A stretch of DNA of 54,842 nt from Clostridia bacterium. GTDB taxonomy: Bacteria; Bacillota; Clostridia; Oscillospirales; CAG-272. Within the stretch, counting starts at the first letter, position 1. Each line of letters opens with the position of its first letter. The DNA lies in the NCBI GenBank assembly GCA_017508195.1, contig JAFVZL010000050.1, forward strand, positions 1 through 54,842, given 5' to 3'. The position numbers and the translations under genes are program-made. Below the pieces are notes generated by a model, which was not told where the DNA came from, made no database searches, and saw nothing but the letters and a program-made list of their open reading frames with translations. Shown here piece after piece: positions 1-7,796 of the stretch.

Positions 1-111
1 CCTAAAACACTTTTGCGGAATCTGGCATTGATCAATGCCAGACCCCGCAAATGCTTAAATTATATTTCTGCTCAGGATTCTTGGAACTTGGAATTGCAAA
101 ATCTTTCTTAA
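1..111 (+). CDS. IS30-family transposase, C-terminal fragment
   Basis: An open frame runs from the first base to TAA at 109-111. It carries NARPRKCLNY, close to the conserved IS30 C-terminal stretch (N-N-R-P-R-K-C-L-G-Y) that follows the last catalytic Glu of the DDE domain. The catalytic residues are outside the window. The protein would bind the terminal repeats and cut and join DNA during transposition. It is partial because of the window edge, and nothing shows it to be a pseudogene. Confidence 0.82.
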   Translation, partial: PKTLLRNLALINARPRKCLNYISAQDSWNLELQNLS

Positions 112-124
112 AAGTGTTGCACTT
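1..124 (+). mobile_element. IS30-family element, right end (truncated by window edge)
   Basis: This is the 3' part of an IS30-like insertion sequence. It contains the transposase C-terminus (1-111) and the terminal inverted repeat at 104-124, which overlaps the transposase stop codon. The 21 bases at 104-124 are the exact reverse complement of 54721-54741 at the other end of the window, where a second copy begins in the same orientation. The element ends directly against the stop codon of the Fic gene (125-127). Target duplications cannot be checked because the left end is outside the window. Confidence 0.85.
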
Positions 125-1024
125 CTATTGACAATTCACTCCCTCAATATTAAATTTATTCAAAATTGCCTTGAATTTATCTTGTGCCGAAAGGCAGGTG
201 TCGATAAGAAATCCGTGCTCGGTATCCCACTCTTTTAGTCCTCTGTAATAAAAAAGCTTATGCTCCTCGTCTATTATGAAAGGAACAATATTATACTTTA
301 AGCATTCACCAAACATAATAAGTCTGCCAACCCTTCCGTTTCCGTCTTGGAAAGGGTGTATGCGCTCAAATGCTACGTGAAAGGATACTATATCCTCAAA
401 CGTTTTTTCGCCTTTTCCATTGTATGCGCTTATAAGAGCAAACATTTCCTTTGCTACGTTTTGCGGCTCGGCGGTATCAATTCCGCCGACCTCATTAGGT
501 AGCTTTTTGTATTCGCCTACTTTGAACCAATCAAGGCGGCTGTCACTCGTTCCGCTTTTTAAGAGAAAATGCAGCTGTTTGATATATTTTTCCGAAAGCG
601 AAAGATGAGCGTTATCTATCATATAGTCAATGCATCTGAAATGGTTTGACGTTTCAATAATATCGTCAACGTTGACCGCTTTTTCGGAAAGACCTATCGT
701 GTTGGTTTCAAAAATATAGCGCGTTTCGTCGTGAGTCAGGCGAGAGCCTTCGATGTGGTTAGAATTATAGGTTAAGTCAATCTGCACCCTGTGATAAATA
801 CCACCGGATAGACGAGCCGACTTTTCCTCGCGCAAAATGTCAAGCAGTGTGCGCTTCTTGTCCGAGCGCACAGAACTTTTAGGCTTCTGTGCAACATCGG
901 GAATTATCCAAGTCTTACCTGAAAGCTGCGCACCCGCAACTCGCCCCTCGGCGCAATAATTCCTGACACTCCTCTCGGAAATCCCCCATTTTAAAGCCGC
1001 CTCAGCTACCGAAATATATCTCAT
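125..1024 (-). CDS. Fic family protein with N-terminal HTH (probable AMP-transferase)
   Basis: Fic proteins transfer AMP or another nucleotide part to a protein hydroxyl. Counting from a GTG three codons upstream, residues 226-237 read HPFQDGNGRVGR, the full catalytic Fic motif with His226. Residues 91-96 (SNHIEG) fit the autoinhibitory (S/T)xxxE(G/N) motif N-terminal to the Fic core, so activity is probably held off by the inhibitory Glu. The first ~45 residues look like a MerR/excisionase-type helix-turn-helix (VAEAALKWGISERSVRNY). I chose ATG at 1024 because GAGG lies 8 nt upstream of it; the GTG at 1033 is inside that ribosome site. The stop touches the IS30 end. Its own promoter carries direct repeats, suggesting autoregulation. 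The target is unknown. Confidence 0.88.
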   Translation of the reverse strand: MRYISVAEAALKWGISERSVRNYCAEGRVAGAQLSGKTWIIPDVAQKPKSSVRSDKKRTLLDILREEKSARLSGGIYHRVQIDLTYNSNHIEGSRLTHDETRYIFETNTIGLSEKAVNVDDIIETSNHFRCIDYMIDNAHLSLSEKYIKQLHFLLKSGTSDSRLDWFKVGEYKKLPNEVGGIDTAEPQNVAKEMFALISAYNGKGEKTFEDIVSFHVAFERIHPFQDGNGRVGRLIMFGECLKYNIVPFIIDEEHKLFYYRGLKEWDTEHGFLIDTCLSAQDKFKAILNKFNIEGVNCQ

Positions 1025-1042
1025 AATTATCACCTCAAATAC

Positions 1043-1084
1043 TATTATCGGTAATATTATACCACATTATCGGCAAAATATCAA
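1043..1084 (-). promoter_or_regulatory. fic promoter with repeated operator-like octamer
   Basis: On the minus strand TTGATA (1079-1084), a 17-nt spacer and TATAAT (1056-1061) form a near-consensus promoter for the Fic gene. The octamer ATTATCGG (plus strand) occurs at 1044-1051 and 1066-1073, 22 bp apart and on either side of the -10 box. A longer 13-bp version (1068-1080) recurs inverted at 1111-1123. This is the layout of a repressor operator, and the HTH of Fic itself is the obvious candidate binder (inference). Confidence 0.75.
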
Positions 1085-1135
1085 GTGTTTTTATGATTTT
1101 TTCGAGAATCTATTTTGCCGATAGCTGGAAAAATT

Positions 1136-1168
1136 GAGAGGGTCGCCCGAAGACTTCCCTCTCGTTTT
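1136..1168 (-). terminator. Bidirectional rho-independent terminator
   Basis: GAGAGGG (1136-1142) pairs with CCCTCTC (1157-1163). There is a T-rich tail on the plus side and AATTTTT on the minus side. It lies about 50 nt after the last gene of the Phd/Doc operon and separates it from the fic promoter. Confidence 0.7.
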
Positions 1169-1213
1169 GTTTATTCGCCGTATTATAAATCTGAGTAGAT
1201 TTCAAACAAGCCT

Positions 1214-1576
1214 TCAAGATAATTTTTCTACACCGCACTTCTCTTTGAGGATCTCTTCGATTTTCTCCCTCGGCCAGTTCGGAAAGTTACGAGCGTAGTA
1301 ATTGTAGAGGGTGTCATACACCTCGCTTGTCGGGTACTTATCAAAAAGATCACCGAAAAAGTTTTCAACCTCCAGCCTGTTTCGGGAGAGAAACTCAAGC
1401 GCTTCGTCTTTATCCTTTAGAAATTCCTCGCGGAAAATTTCCACAATCTCTTCGTGTAGCGGTTCTATCAGTTTGTATTCCTCGGGTGTTCCCGAGTACG
1501 GCGGGGAGACAAGCTTTGCTACCTCTCTATGCCACCTCTTATACGCAAGCTCAAGCCTTGTTTTTTCCATATTCAT
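1214..1576 (-). CDS. Hypothetical 120-aa protein, third gene of the Phd/Doc operon
   Basis: I do not recognise a family. The product is a charged, mostly helical, soluble protein with no signal peptide or membrane segment; acidic/basic stretches such as FREEFLKDKDEALEFL suggest a helical bundle. It starts 3 nt after the Doc stop, so it is translationally coupled to the toxin-antitoxin pair, and a terminator follows. The position suggests a role with Doc, as accessory antitoxin, chaperone or regulator, but this is only inferred from context. The ATG at 1570 is an alternative start two codons in. Confidence 0.7.
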   Translation of the reverse strand: MNMEKTRLELAYKRWHREVAKLVSPPYSGTPEEYKLIEPLHEEIVEIFREEFLKDKDEALEFLSRNRLEVENFFGDLFDKYPTSEVYDTLYNYYARNFPNWPREKIEEILKEKCGVEKLS

Positions 1577-1579
1577 ATT

Positions 1580-1957
1580 TCATGCCTCATTCTCTAAAAT
1601 CCAATCAAGCAGCTCCTCATATTTCATCTCCCCGGCCGCAACCGCGAGACCGACACGGGCAACCTCTGCATTAGTAGGGCGGAGCTTGATACCGTTAGTT
1701 TCAAGGAACGTAAGAAGAACGTACATTCCGATTCTCTTGTTTCCATCCACGAAAGCGTGATTTGAAATCAAGGAAAAGCCGATACGTGCTCCTTTTTCCT
1801 GTTTGGTAGGATATAATTCCTTTCCGTCAAAGGTAGCAAACGCTGATTCAAGCGCGCTGTTAAGCAAAGCAATATCGCGCACGTTCGGGTCACCGCCTGT
1901 TTCTTCGGTAATAAGTCTATGCAATAAAAGCACTTTTTCTTGGCTAAATTTGATCAT
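1580..1957 (-). CDS. doc: Doc-family toxin (death on curing)
   Basis: Doc toxins are small Fic-fold kinases; the P1 Doc phosphorylates EF-Tu and stops translation. Residues 67-75 are HAFVDGNKR, the Doc version of the Fic motif (HxFxDGNKR), where Lys replaces the Gly found in AMP-transferring Fic proteins. Length (125 aa) matches the family. It is preceded by a Phd-type antitoxin gene (gap about 41 nt) and followed after 3 nt by a 120-aa gene. The ribosome site GGGGATG lies just upstream. It looks intact, so activity should depend on the antitoxin. Confidence 0.9.
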   Translation of the reverse strand: MIKFSQEKVLLLHRLITEETGGDPNVRDIALLNSALESAFATFDGKELYPTKQEKGARIGFSLISNHAFVDGNKRIGMYVLLTFLETNGIKLRPTNAEVARVGLAVAAGEMKYEELLDWILENEA

Positions 1958-1998
1958 TATTCATCCCCGCTTTCATTTTTCCATTTTCAACTTTCAAT

Positions 1999-2241
1999 TT
2001 ATTTAGCCAATTCCTCAAAGGCAGGGCGGTAAAGCCTCAGAATTCGCGCGGCAACAAAGTCGATCTTTTCATCGTCCGTCATTTCAATAGTGGTATCATG
2101 CTCAATATCCACCAGCTTGTATTTCGGTTTGTTGTTCTTGAATATATATAGCTCACCGTGCTTCTCCACCATTCTCGCCACGCGCGAAAAATTCTGATTT
2201 GCCTCAGAAATTGAAACAATCTGATTAGTATTCAAATTCAT
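1999..2241 (-). CDS. phd: Phd/YefM-family antitoxin
   Basis: The 80-residue product has the Phd/YefM N-terminal DNA-binding half (ISEANQNFSRVARMVEKHGELYIFKNNKPKYKLV) and a short charged C-terminus (LRLYRPAFEELAK) that would cover the Doc active site. It is the first gene of the operon, as expected for an antitoxin that represses its own promoter. A strong GGAGG (plus-strand complement within 2249-2254) precedes the ATG. The operator-like palindrome in its promoter supports autoregulation. Confidence 0.88.
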   Translation of the reverse strand: MNLNTNQIVSISEANQNFSRVARMVEKHGELYIFKNNKPKYKLVDIEHDTTIEMTDDEKIDFVAARILRLYRPAFEELAK

Positions 2242-2272
2242 AATACATACCTCCTGTTAAGATTACAATATT

Positions 2273-2308
2273 ATTATACACATATTTTAGGATATTGTCA
2301 ACCTAAAA
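2273..2308 (-). promoter_or_regulatory. Promoter and palindromic operator of the Phd/Doc operon
   Basis: The minus strand carries TTGACA (2296-2301), a 17-nt spacer and TATAAT (2273-2278), a perfect consensus. The inverted repeat TTTTAGG (2285-2291)/CCTAAAA (2302-2308) straddles the -35 box, so an antitoxin or antitoxin-toxin complex bound there would block polymerase. Confidence 0.82.
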
Positions 2309-2350
2309 CAGAGAATCTCCTGTGTTTTGTATATTCATGAAAAATATGCT

Positions 2351-2555
2351 GAGTGCGAGTGTGAGCACTCGCAATGAATTGCCTGCGGCATGATTTGAAG
2401 CAAAGCTTCATGAATTGTCCTTCGGACATGAATTGCGCAAAGCGCATTAAGGATATAGGCAATTCAATTCATGGAGCGCGGAGCGCGAGAAATCATGATG
2501 AGGAGCATCAATTCATGACACAGAGTGTCAAATCATTTCTCTTGCGGTGCAAAAT
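2351..2555. repeat. Hairpin array A with mirrored linkers
   Basis: A run of small hairpins, mostly with three-base loops (GCC-tgc-GGC, GAAGC-aaa-GCTTC, TGTCC-ttc-GGACA, TGCGC-aaa-GCGCA, TGACAC-aga-GTGTCA), is separated by an 8-base linker. In the first half the linker reads ATGAATTG or ATGATTTG (2374, 2390, 2410, 2428). In the second half it reads the reverse complement, CAATTCAT or AAATCAT (2465, 2490, 2509, 2529). A longer hairpin GAGTGC/GCACTC (2351-2370) opens the array. Open frames across it are not credible genes. Function unknown; it resembles arrays at 13768 and 20089. Confidence 0.8.
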
Positions 2556-2698
2556 CAGGCGCAGCCGTAGGCGGCGTAGGGAAAATGGATAGTTAAATAA
2601 AGTTTGAAAAACGAAAAGTAATATCTCACACGGGGTGGGATATTGCCTTTAAATTATTGGAAGCCCGATTTTAAAAGGAAGCGAAAAGAAATAGCAGT

Positions 2699-2763
2699 TT
2701 GACATAAACCCATTTATATGCTATAATGGCTACATATAGTAATATTTCTCGGCTAAAGCCGAG
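2699..2763 (+). promoter_or_regulatory. Promoter and 5' hairpin of the LRR lipoprotein gene
   Basis: TTGACA (2699-2704), a 17-nt spacer and TATAAT (2722-2727) give a perfect consensus promoter. The leader holds the hairpin CTCGGC-taaa-GCCGAG (2748-2763), which may stabilise the mRNA. The ribosome site AAAGGAG follows at 2776-2782. Confidence 0.85.
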
Positions 2764-2789
2764 CACCAAAATGCCAAAGGAGCAATATT

Positions 2790-5700
2790 ATGAAAAAAAC
2801 TTTGCGCTCGTCGATCCTGCTCGTTGCACTCGCACTGCTTGCAGTGCTTGCGCTGAGCTCCTGCCATCTCATTATGCCCGATGACCATACGCATGAATTC
2901 ACGGAAAGAAACGAGGGCCTCGAGCATCTGAAGTCTGAGGCCGATTGCGATAGCGGAGCCGAGTACTACTACTCCTGCTGGTGCGGAAAGAATGGTGAAG
3001 AAAGCTTCACCGTTGGTTTCCCCGTCCATGCTTCAGGCGCACCCGTGCGCGAGAACGAGGTCACCGCCGAGAACTGCGGCTCTCGCTCAAGCTACGACGA
3101 GGTAACATACTGCACGATATGCGGCGCGGAGTTAGACAGAAGCGAGAAAGAAGGTCCGGCGGGTGATCATATTCCGGGTGAGCCCGTAATAGAGTCTGAC
3201 GAAAGAGTCGACTGCCTGCTTAACGGAACCTATGATACCGTTATTTACTGCGAAATCTGCGGTGACGAGCTTTCACGCACCGAAAGCGTCGCGAAAGGTG
3301 AACACTCTCCTTCCCTGCCCGTAATTGAAAACAAGGTCGAGAGCGACTGTAAAACTGTCGGATCATACGAGAGCGTTGTTTACTGCTCGGTCTGCGACGA
3401 AGAGCTCAGCCGTGAGCTCATCACCGAGGGCCTCGGCACCCATAAAGAAGCCGCGGCAGTTAAGGAAAACATTGAGGATGGTGACTGCAAAACCGTCGGC
3501 TCATACGAAAGCGTTGTTTACTGCTCCGTATGCGGTGAGGAGATGAGCCGTACTACCGTGAATACGGGAATCGGTGCTCATAAAGAATCCGATGCAGTTA
3601 TCGAAAACGAAAAGGAAGGCGACTGCAAAACTCCCGGCTCATACGACAGTGTTGTTTACTGCTCCGTGTGCGGTGAGGAAATAAGCCGTACCGCAATAAC
3701 AACGGCGCTCGGCGGACATACGAGATCCGAGGCTATAACAGAAAACGAAAAGGCGGGCGACTGCAAAACTCTCGGCTCGTACGACAGTGTTGTTTACTGC
3801 TCCGTGTGCGGTGAGGAAATAAGCCGTACCACGACAACGACGGTGCTTGGTGGGCATAAGGAATCCGAGGCCGTTAAGGAAAACGTAATCAAAGGCGACT
3901 GTAAGACAAGCGGATCTTACGACAGTGTCGTTCGCTGCTCCGTATGCGGTGAGGAGCTATCAAGGAAAAATGTTGATACGGGTCTTGGAGATCATATCTG
4001 GTCGGGTGACGAGTGCTCGCTCTGCAACGTCAACTACTTCACGGAAATGCTCGTATTTGAGCGCGAGTCAAACGGTCTCGGATATACCGTAGCAGGAATC
4101 GGGGACTGTGACAGAGACTACGTAATAATCCCGGACACCTATAACGATCTGCCCGTCACTTGCATAGGCGCTGCCGCATTCAAGGGCTGCGATAAGCTTG
4201 TGCGCATCACCATTCCAAATACCGTTATTTATATAATGGATAATGCGTTTGAGAAATGCTCCGCACTCGAAGCTGTGATACTCCCCGACGGTGTAGAGGA
4301 AGTCAGGAATTTTGCATTTAATGGCTGTACCTCGCTTCGCACCATTACTCTTGGCAGCGATCTTCGCTATATCGGTAATTCGGCGTTCACGAACTGTGTC
4401 AAGCTCGTCGAAGTGGTCAACAACTCATCCCTCGACGTCGAGTCGCAGAAAAACATATTCGGATCGGTATCCTATTACGCCTTAGAGGTCCATACCGGAG
4501 TGAGCAAGATCGTTTCAGACGGAGACTACCTCTTCTACACCTGTGACGGTACAAATTATCTCATCGGCTACACCGGCAATGCCGCAAGCCTCACTCTCCC
4601 GTCGAGCTATAAAGGAGAAGGCTATGCCGTGTACGACAATGCGCTCTGCGAGCTTGCGCATATCGAGAGTGTGGTTGTACCGAACGGTGTTACAGGCATA
4701 GGAATGTATGCATTCGGCGGATGTAAGGCTCTCGAGAGCATCACCGTATCCGACAGCGTCGGATATATCGGTGCATACGCGTTCTCGGAGTGTACCGCAC
4801 TTATGGACGTCGTGATAGGTAACGGCGTCACCGAGATAGGAGATTATGCCTTCAGCGGCTGCATATCCCTGCGGAGCATATCTCTGCCTTTCGCAGGAAA
4901 GACTCCGTCGTCTGCCGGATACGAGGGACATTTCGGATATATATTCGGATACACCAAGTCGACAACGGCACCCGAAAAGTATCACCTGTATCATAACTCT
5001 GCATTCTACACCTTCAAAATACCCGCCACTCTTAATTCGGTCACCGTCACCGGCGCGTACGCTATTCAGTCAGGTTCATTCGAGAATTGCGATACTATCG
5101 AAACTCTTATTTTGGGAAATAACGTCACAGGCATAGGTGATGGTGCGTTCGGCGGATGTAAGGCACTGAAGAGCGTAACGATAGGCACGGGTGTCACATA
5201 TATCGGTGAAGCTTCGTTCTCATACAATACGAGTATCGAGAGTCTTGTCTTAAGCGAAGGTCTTGAGGTGATCGGAAAACGCGCATTCAGCAACTGTACC
5301 GCTCTTACATCCGTGATCATCCCCGACAGTACCGTAACCATCGGGGACTCAGCGTTCGCTAACTGCGTAAACCTCGCGAGTGTCACCGTAGGAAGCAAGG
5401 TAGCAACCATAGAAAGCGCGGCGTTCTACGGCTGTGTAAGGCTTGCAGAGGTCATCAACCGCTCCGAGCTTACGGTCTACGTTATGTCCGGCGATCACGG
5501 CTCGCTTGCGCTCCACGCGATTGCCGTTCACAACGGTGAAAGCCGCGTAGGTATCGAGGGTGACTTCATATTCTATACAGATGAAAGCAAACGAGTTCTC
5601 ATCGGATATATCGGAGATGAGAGCGAGATAACTCTCCCCGAGACCTATAATTACGCGATCGGTGCATATGCGTTCTATGAGAGAACCGATATCACCTCGA

Positions 5701-7553
5701 TAACCGTGCCGGGATGCATTAACGGAATCGGTGAACGCGCATTCACAGGATGCACGGCTCTCACAAGTCTGGTCTTTGAGGACGGCTCGAACGTACCCGC
5801 TATTGAGACCTACACCTTTGCAAGCTGCACCGCACTCGAAAGCATTGTACTTCCCTATGGCGTTGACGTTATCAGAGATTACGCATTCTCGGGCTGCTCG
5901 GCACTTAAAACCATAGTCTTCCCCGAAACGCTCACCAGCGTTAAGCCCGATGCATTCTCCGGATGCGATGCGGTAAAATACAACGAATATCACAACGCAT
6001 ACTACTACGGCACGCCTGATAACCCTTACGCGATACTTGCTAAGGCAAAGTCCACGACTATCGGTAGCTGCAACATTCACGAAAGCACCAAAGCAATACT
6101 CGAGTACGCCTTCGAGGGCTGCAAGTATATCGTATCGATTACCGTTCCCGAGAGCGTAAAATCGATCGGTTACGCTGCATTCAAGGGATGTACGAAGCTC
6201 GAGAGCATAACGCTGCCCTTCGTCGGTAAGAACGAAAGTTCGACCGAGAGATTCGGTCACTTCGGATTTATCTTCGGTGGCAATACCACGACCTCGTCCA
6301 CGACCCATTACGGGGTGTACATATTCGATATTCCGACGACCTTAAAAACCGTATCTCTGACGGGTACTGCGCGCATCGCAGACTACGCATTCAACAATTG
6401 CAACACGGTAAAAGCTATAAATCTGCCGTCCACGGTCACCGAGATCGGTGAGCATGCGTTCAGCGGCTGCTCGGCACTGAGTGAGTTCTATATGCCCTCG
6501 GCAGTGCGCAAAATCGGTGTACAGGCGTTCTATGGATGCGATATTCGGAAGATAGTAATCGACGATCTTGCCGCGTGGTTTAATATTGAATTCGGCAATA
6601 TGAATTCAAATCCCATGAACTCGCTTTGCTCGTTCTACTATAACGGCAGCTATATGCCAAATATCACCGTTCCCGACGGAATAACCGAGATCAAGGATTA
6701 CGCATTCTATAACTGCTCCGCAACATCTATAACACTTCCCGCGAGCGTAAAGAGGATAGGAAATTCCGTCTTCTGCGGATGCACTAATCTCGAAGTGTTA
6801 TCTATTCCGAGCGAAATTGAGTATATAGGTGAAAACAACTTCGTTGACTGTCCCGTCCTGACGTATAACCTTTTCAGCAACGCAAAATATCTCGGAAATG
6901 CGGATGACCCCTACATAGTGCTCATCGGCAGTAGCTCAAAGACTATCGCAGAGTGTTATATATCAAGCTCCGCAAAAATTATCTACCACTCGGCATTCAA
7001 GGACTGTGAATATCTTTTAAGCATTACTATTCCACACAGCGTTATCCGTATCGAAAGCTCTGCATTCTCGGGATGCAGTCGTCTTGCAACGCTCAGCTTC
7101 GGCTACGGTGTTGACGGTGAATCAAGCCTCGCATATATCGGTGACTCTGCATTCTCGGGCTGCACAGCTCTCTCGAACGATTTGCTTATACCTAACACCG
7201 TGACCCACATCGGTGACGAAGCATTCTACGGCTGCTCGAAGCTGACCTCGGTCAGATTCAAAAGCGGCAGCGCGCTCGAAGAGATCGGTGCAAATGCATT
7301 CAGCTACTGCCATAACCTAGGACAAATCCTTATACCCAAAGAAGTAAAGAAAATCGGAGACTTTGCCCTCGGTAGCTGCGAAAGCCTTACCGCGATCTGG
7401 TACGAGGGAAGCTCCGAGGATTGGTCGAAAATCGAGTTTGAAAAGGACTACGTTGTTGATGAGAGTATAATTTTCTTCTACTCGACCTTAATGCCTGAGA
7501 TTGAAGGCAATTTCTGGCACTACGACGAGCATGGCAAAATTATCGCTTGGTAA
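2790..7553 (+). CDS. BspA-type leucine-rich-repeat lipoprotein with CxxC repeat region
   Basis: This is a 1587-aa secreted surface protein. Residues 1-25 are a lipoprotein signal with lipobox LSSC (Cys25). Residues ~45-410 hold about eight repeats of 45-50 residues, each with a YCxxCGxE pair followed by SR and ending in (L/I)GxH; these resemble the Cys-pair repeats common in clostridial cell-surface proteins and might bind metal. From ~420 to ~1560 come BspA-like LRR_5 repeats (motifs such as AFxGCxxLxxIxIPxxVxxIG). Such proteins mediate adhesion and binding to host or bacterial partners. No sortase motif or C-terminal membrane anchor is present, so anchoring would be by the lipid. It has its own promoter. 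A long antisense open frame at 5349-6308 is a by-product of the repeats. Confidence 0.9.
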   Translation: MKKTLRSSILLVALALLAVLALSSCHLIMPDDHTHEFTERNEGLEHLKSEADCDSGAEYYYSCWCGKNGEESFTVGFPVHASGAPVRENEVTAENCGSRSSYDEVTYCTICGAELDRSEKEGPAGDHIPGEPVIESDERVDCLLNGTYDTVIYCEICGDELSRTESVAKGEHSPSLPVIENKVESDCKTVGSYESVVYCSVCDEELSRELITEGLGTHKEAAAVKENIEDGDCKTVGSYESVVYCSVCGEEMSRTTVNTGIGAHKESDAVIENEKEGDCKTPGSYDSVVYCSVCGEEISRTAITTALGGHTRSEAITENEKAGDCKTLGSYDSVVYCSVCGEEISRTTTTTVLGGHKESEAVKENVIKGDCKTSGSYDSVVRCSVCGEELSRKNVDTGLGDHIWSGDECSLCNVNYFTEMLVFERESNGLGYTVAGIGDCDRDYVIIPDTYNDLPVTCIGAAAFKGCDKLVRITIPNTVIYIMDNAFEKCSALEAVILPDGVEEVRNFAFNGCTSLRTITLGSDLRYIGNSAFTNCVKLVEVVNNSSLDVESQKNIFGSVSYYALEVHTGVSKIVSDGDYLFYTCDGTNYLIGYTGNAASLTLPSSYKGEGYAVYDNALCELAHIESVVVPNGVTGIGMYAFGGCKALESITVSDSVGYIGAYAFSECTALMDVVIGNGVTEIGDYAFSGCISLRSISLPFAGKTPSSAGYEGHFGYIFGYTKSTTAPEKYHLYHNSAFYTFKIPATLNSVTVTGAYAIQSGSFENCDTIETLILGNNVTGIGDGAFGGCKALKSVTIGTGVTYIGEASFSYNTSIESLVLSEGLEVIGKRAFSNCTALTSVIIPDSTVTIGDSAFANCVNLASVTVGSKVATIESAAFYGCVRLAEVINRSELTVYVMSGDHGSLALHAIAVHNGESRVGIEGDFIFYTDESKRVLIGYIGDESEITLPETYNYAIGAYAFYERTDITSITVPGCINGIGERAFTGCTALTSLVFEDGSNVPAIETYTFASCTALESIVLPYGVDVIRDYAFSGCSALKTIVFPETLTSVKPDAFSGCDAVKYNEYHNAYYYGTPDNPYAILAKAKSTTIGSCNIHESTKAILEYAFEGCKYIVSITVPESVKSIGYAAFKGCTKLESITLPFVGKNESSTERFGHFGFIFGGNTTTSSTTHYGVYIFDIPTTLKTVSLTGTARIADYAFNNCNTVKAINLPSTVTEIGEHAFSGCSALSEFYMPSAVRKIGVQAFYGCDIRKIVIDDLAAWFNIEFGNMNSNPMNSLCSFYYNGSYMPNITVPDGITEIKDYAFYNCSATSITLPASVKRIGNSVFCGCTNLEVLSIPSEIEYIGENNFVDCPVLTYNLFSNAKYLGNADDPYIVLIGSSSKTIAECYISSSAKIIYHSAFKDCEYLLSITIPHSVIRIESSAFSGCSRLATLSFGYGVDGESSLAYIGDSAFSGCTALSNDLLIPNTVTHIGDEAFYGCSKLTSVRFKSGSALEEIGANAFSYCHNLGQILIPKEVKKIGDFALGSCESLTAIWYEGSSEDWSKIEFEKDYVVDESIIFFYSTLMPEIEGNFWHYDEHGKIIAW

Positions 7554-7724
7554 ATACAAAAAACTCGGTATATGCAAATGATAGTTGTCATATTTGACAA
7601 TTAACGGAATCATGTCGGCATATTTCGGTCATTCGTCACCAAGTGAGCGTAAAACTCTTGCGGTATGTTGTTTTATAAAAATTGTGAAATCTTTAAAAAT
7701 ATTTCATTATTTCGTTTTATGCCC

Positions 7725-7753
7725 TTGATTTTTCGCACGCGGTGAGGTATAAT
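7725..7753 (+). promoter_or_regulatory. Promoter of the membrane protein gene
   Basis: TTGATT (7725-7730), a 17-nt spacer and TATAAT (7748-7753). The -10 box covers an in-frame ATG at 7752, which shows that the real start codon lies further downstream, at 7797. The rest of 7554-7724 is AT-rich and holds only a weak hairpin (TTGTCA/TGACAA near 7583-7600) without a T-run. Confidence 0.8.
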
Positions 7754-7796
7754 GGTATGTGTAAAAATATATTACTGTAAGTGCTGGGAGAAAAAA

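Noticed and set aside
2351-2555. CRISPR array
   Set aside because: Units are not direct repeats of 24-40 bp with unique spacers; the short linker is reversed half-way and the variable parts are self-complementary hairpins. No cas gene is near.
2374-2592. 72-aa open frame in array A
   Set aside because: It is made of the hairpin and linker words translated, with no ribosome site and no sensible domain.
5349-6308. 319-aa antisense open frame inside the LRR gene
   Set aside because: It arises from the repeated codon pattern of the LRR gene; no ribosome site or promoter and a composition unlike the other proteins.
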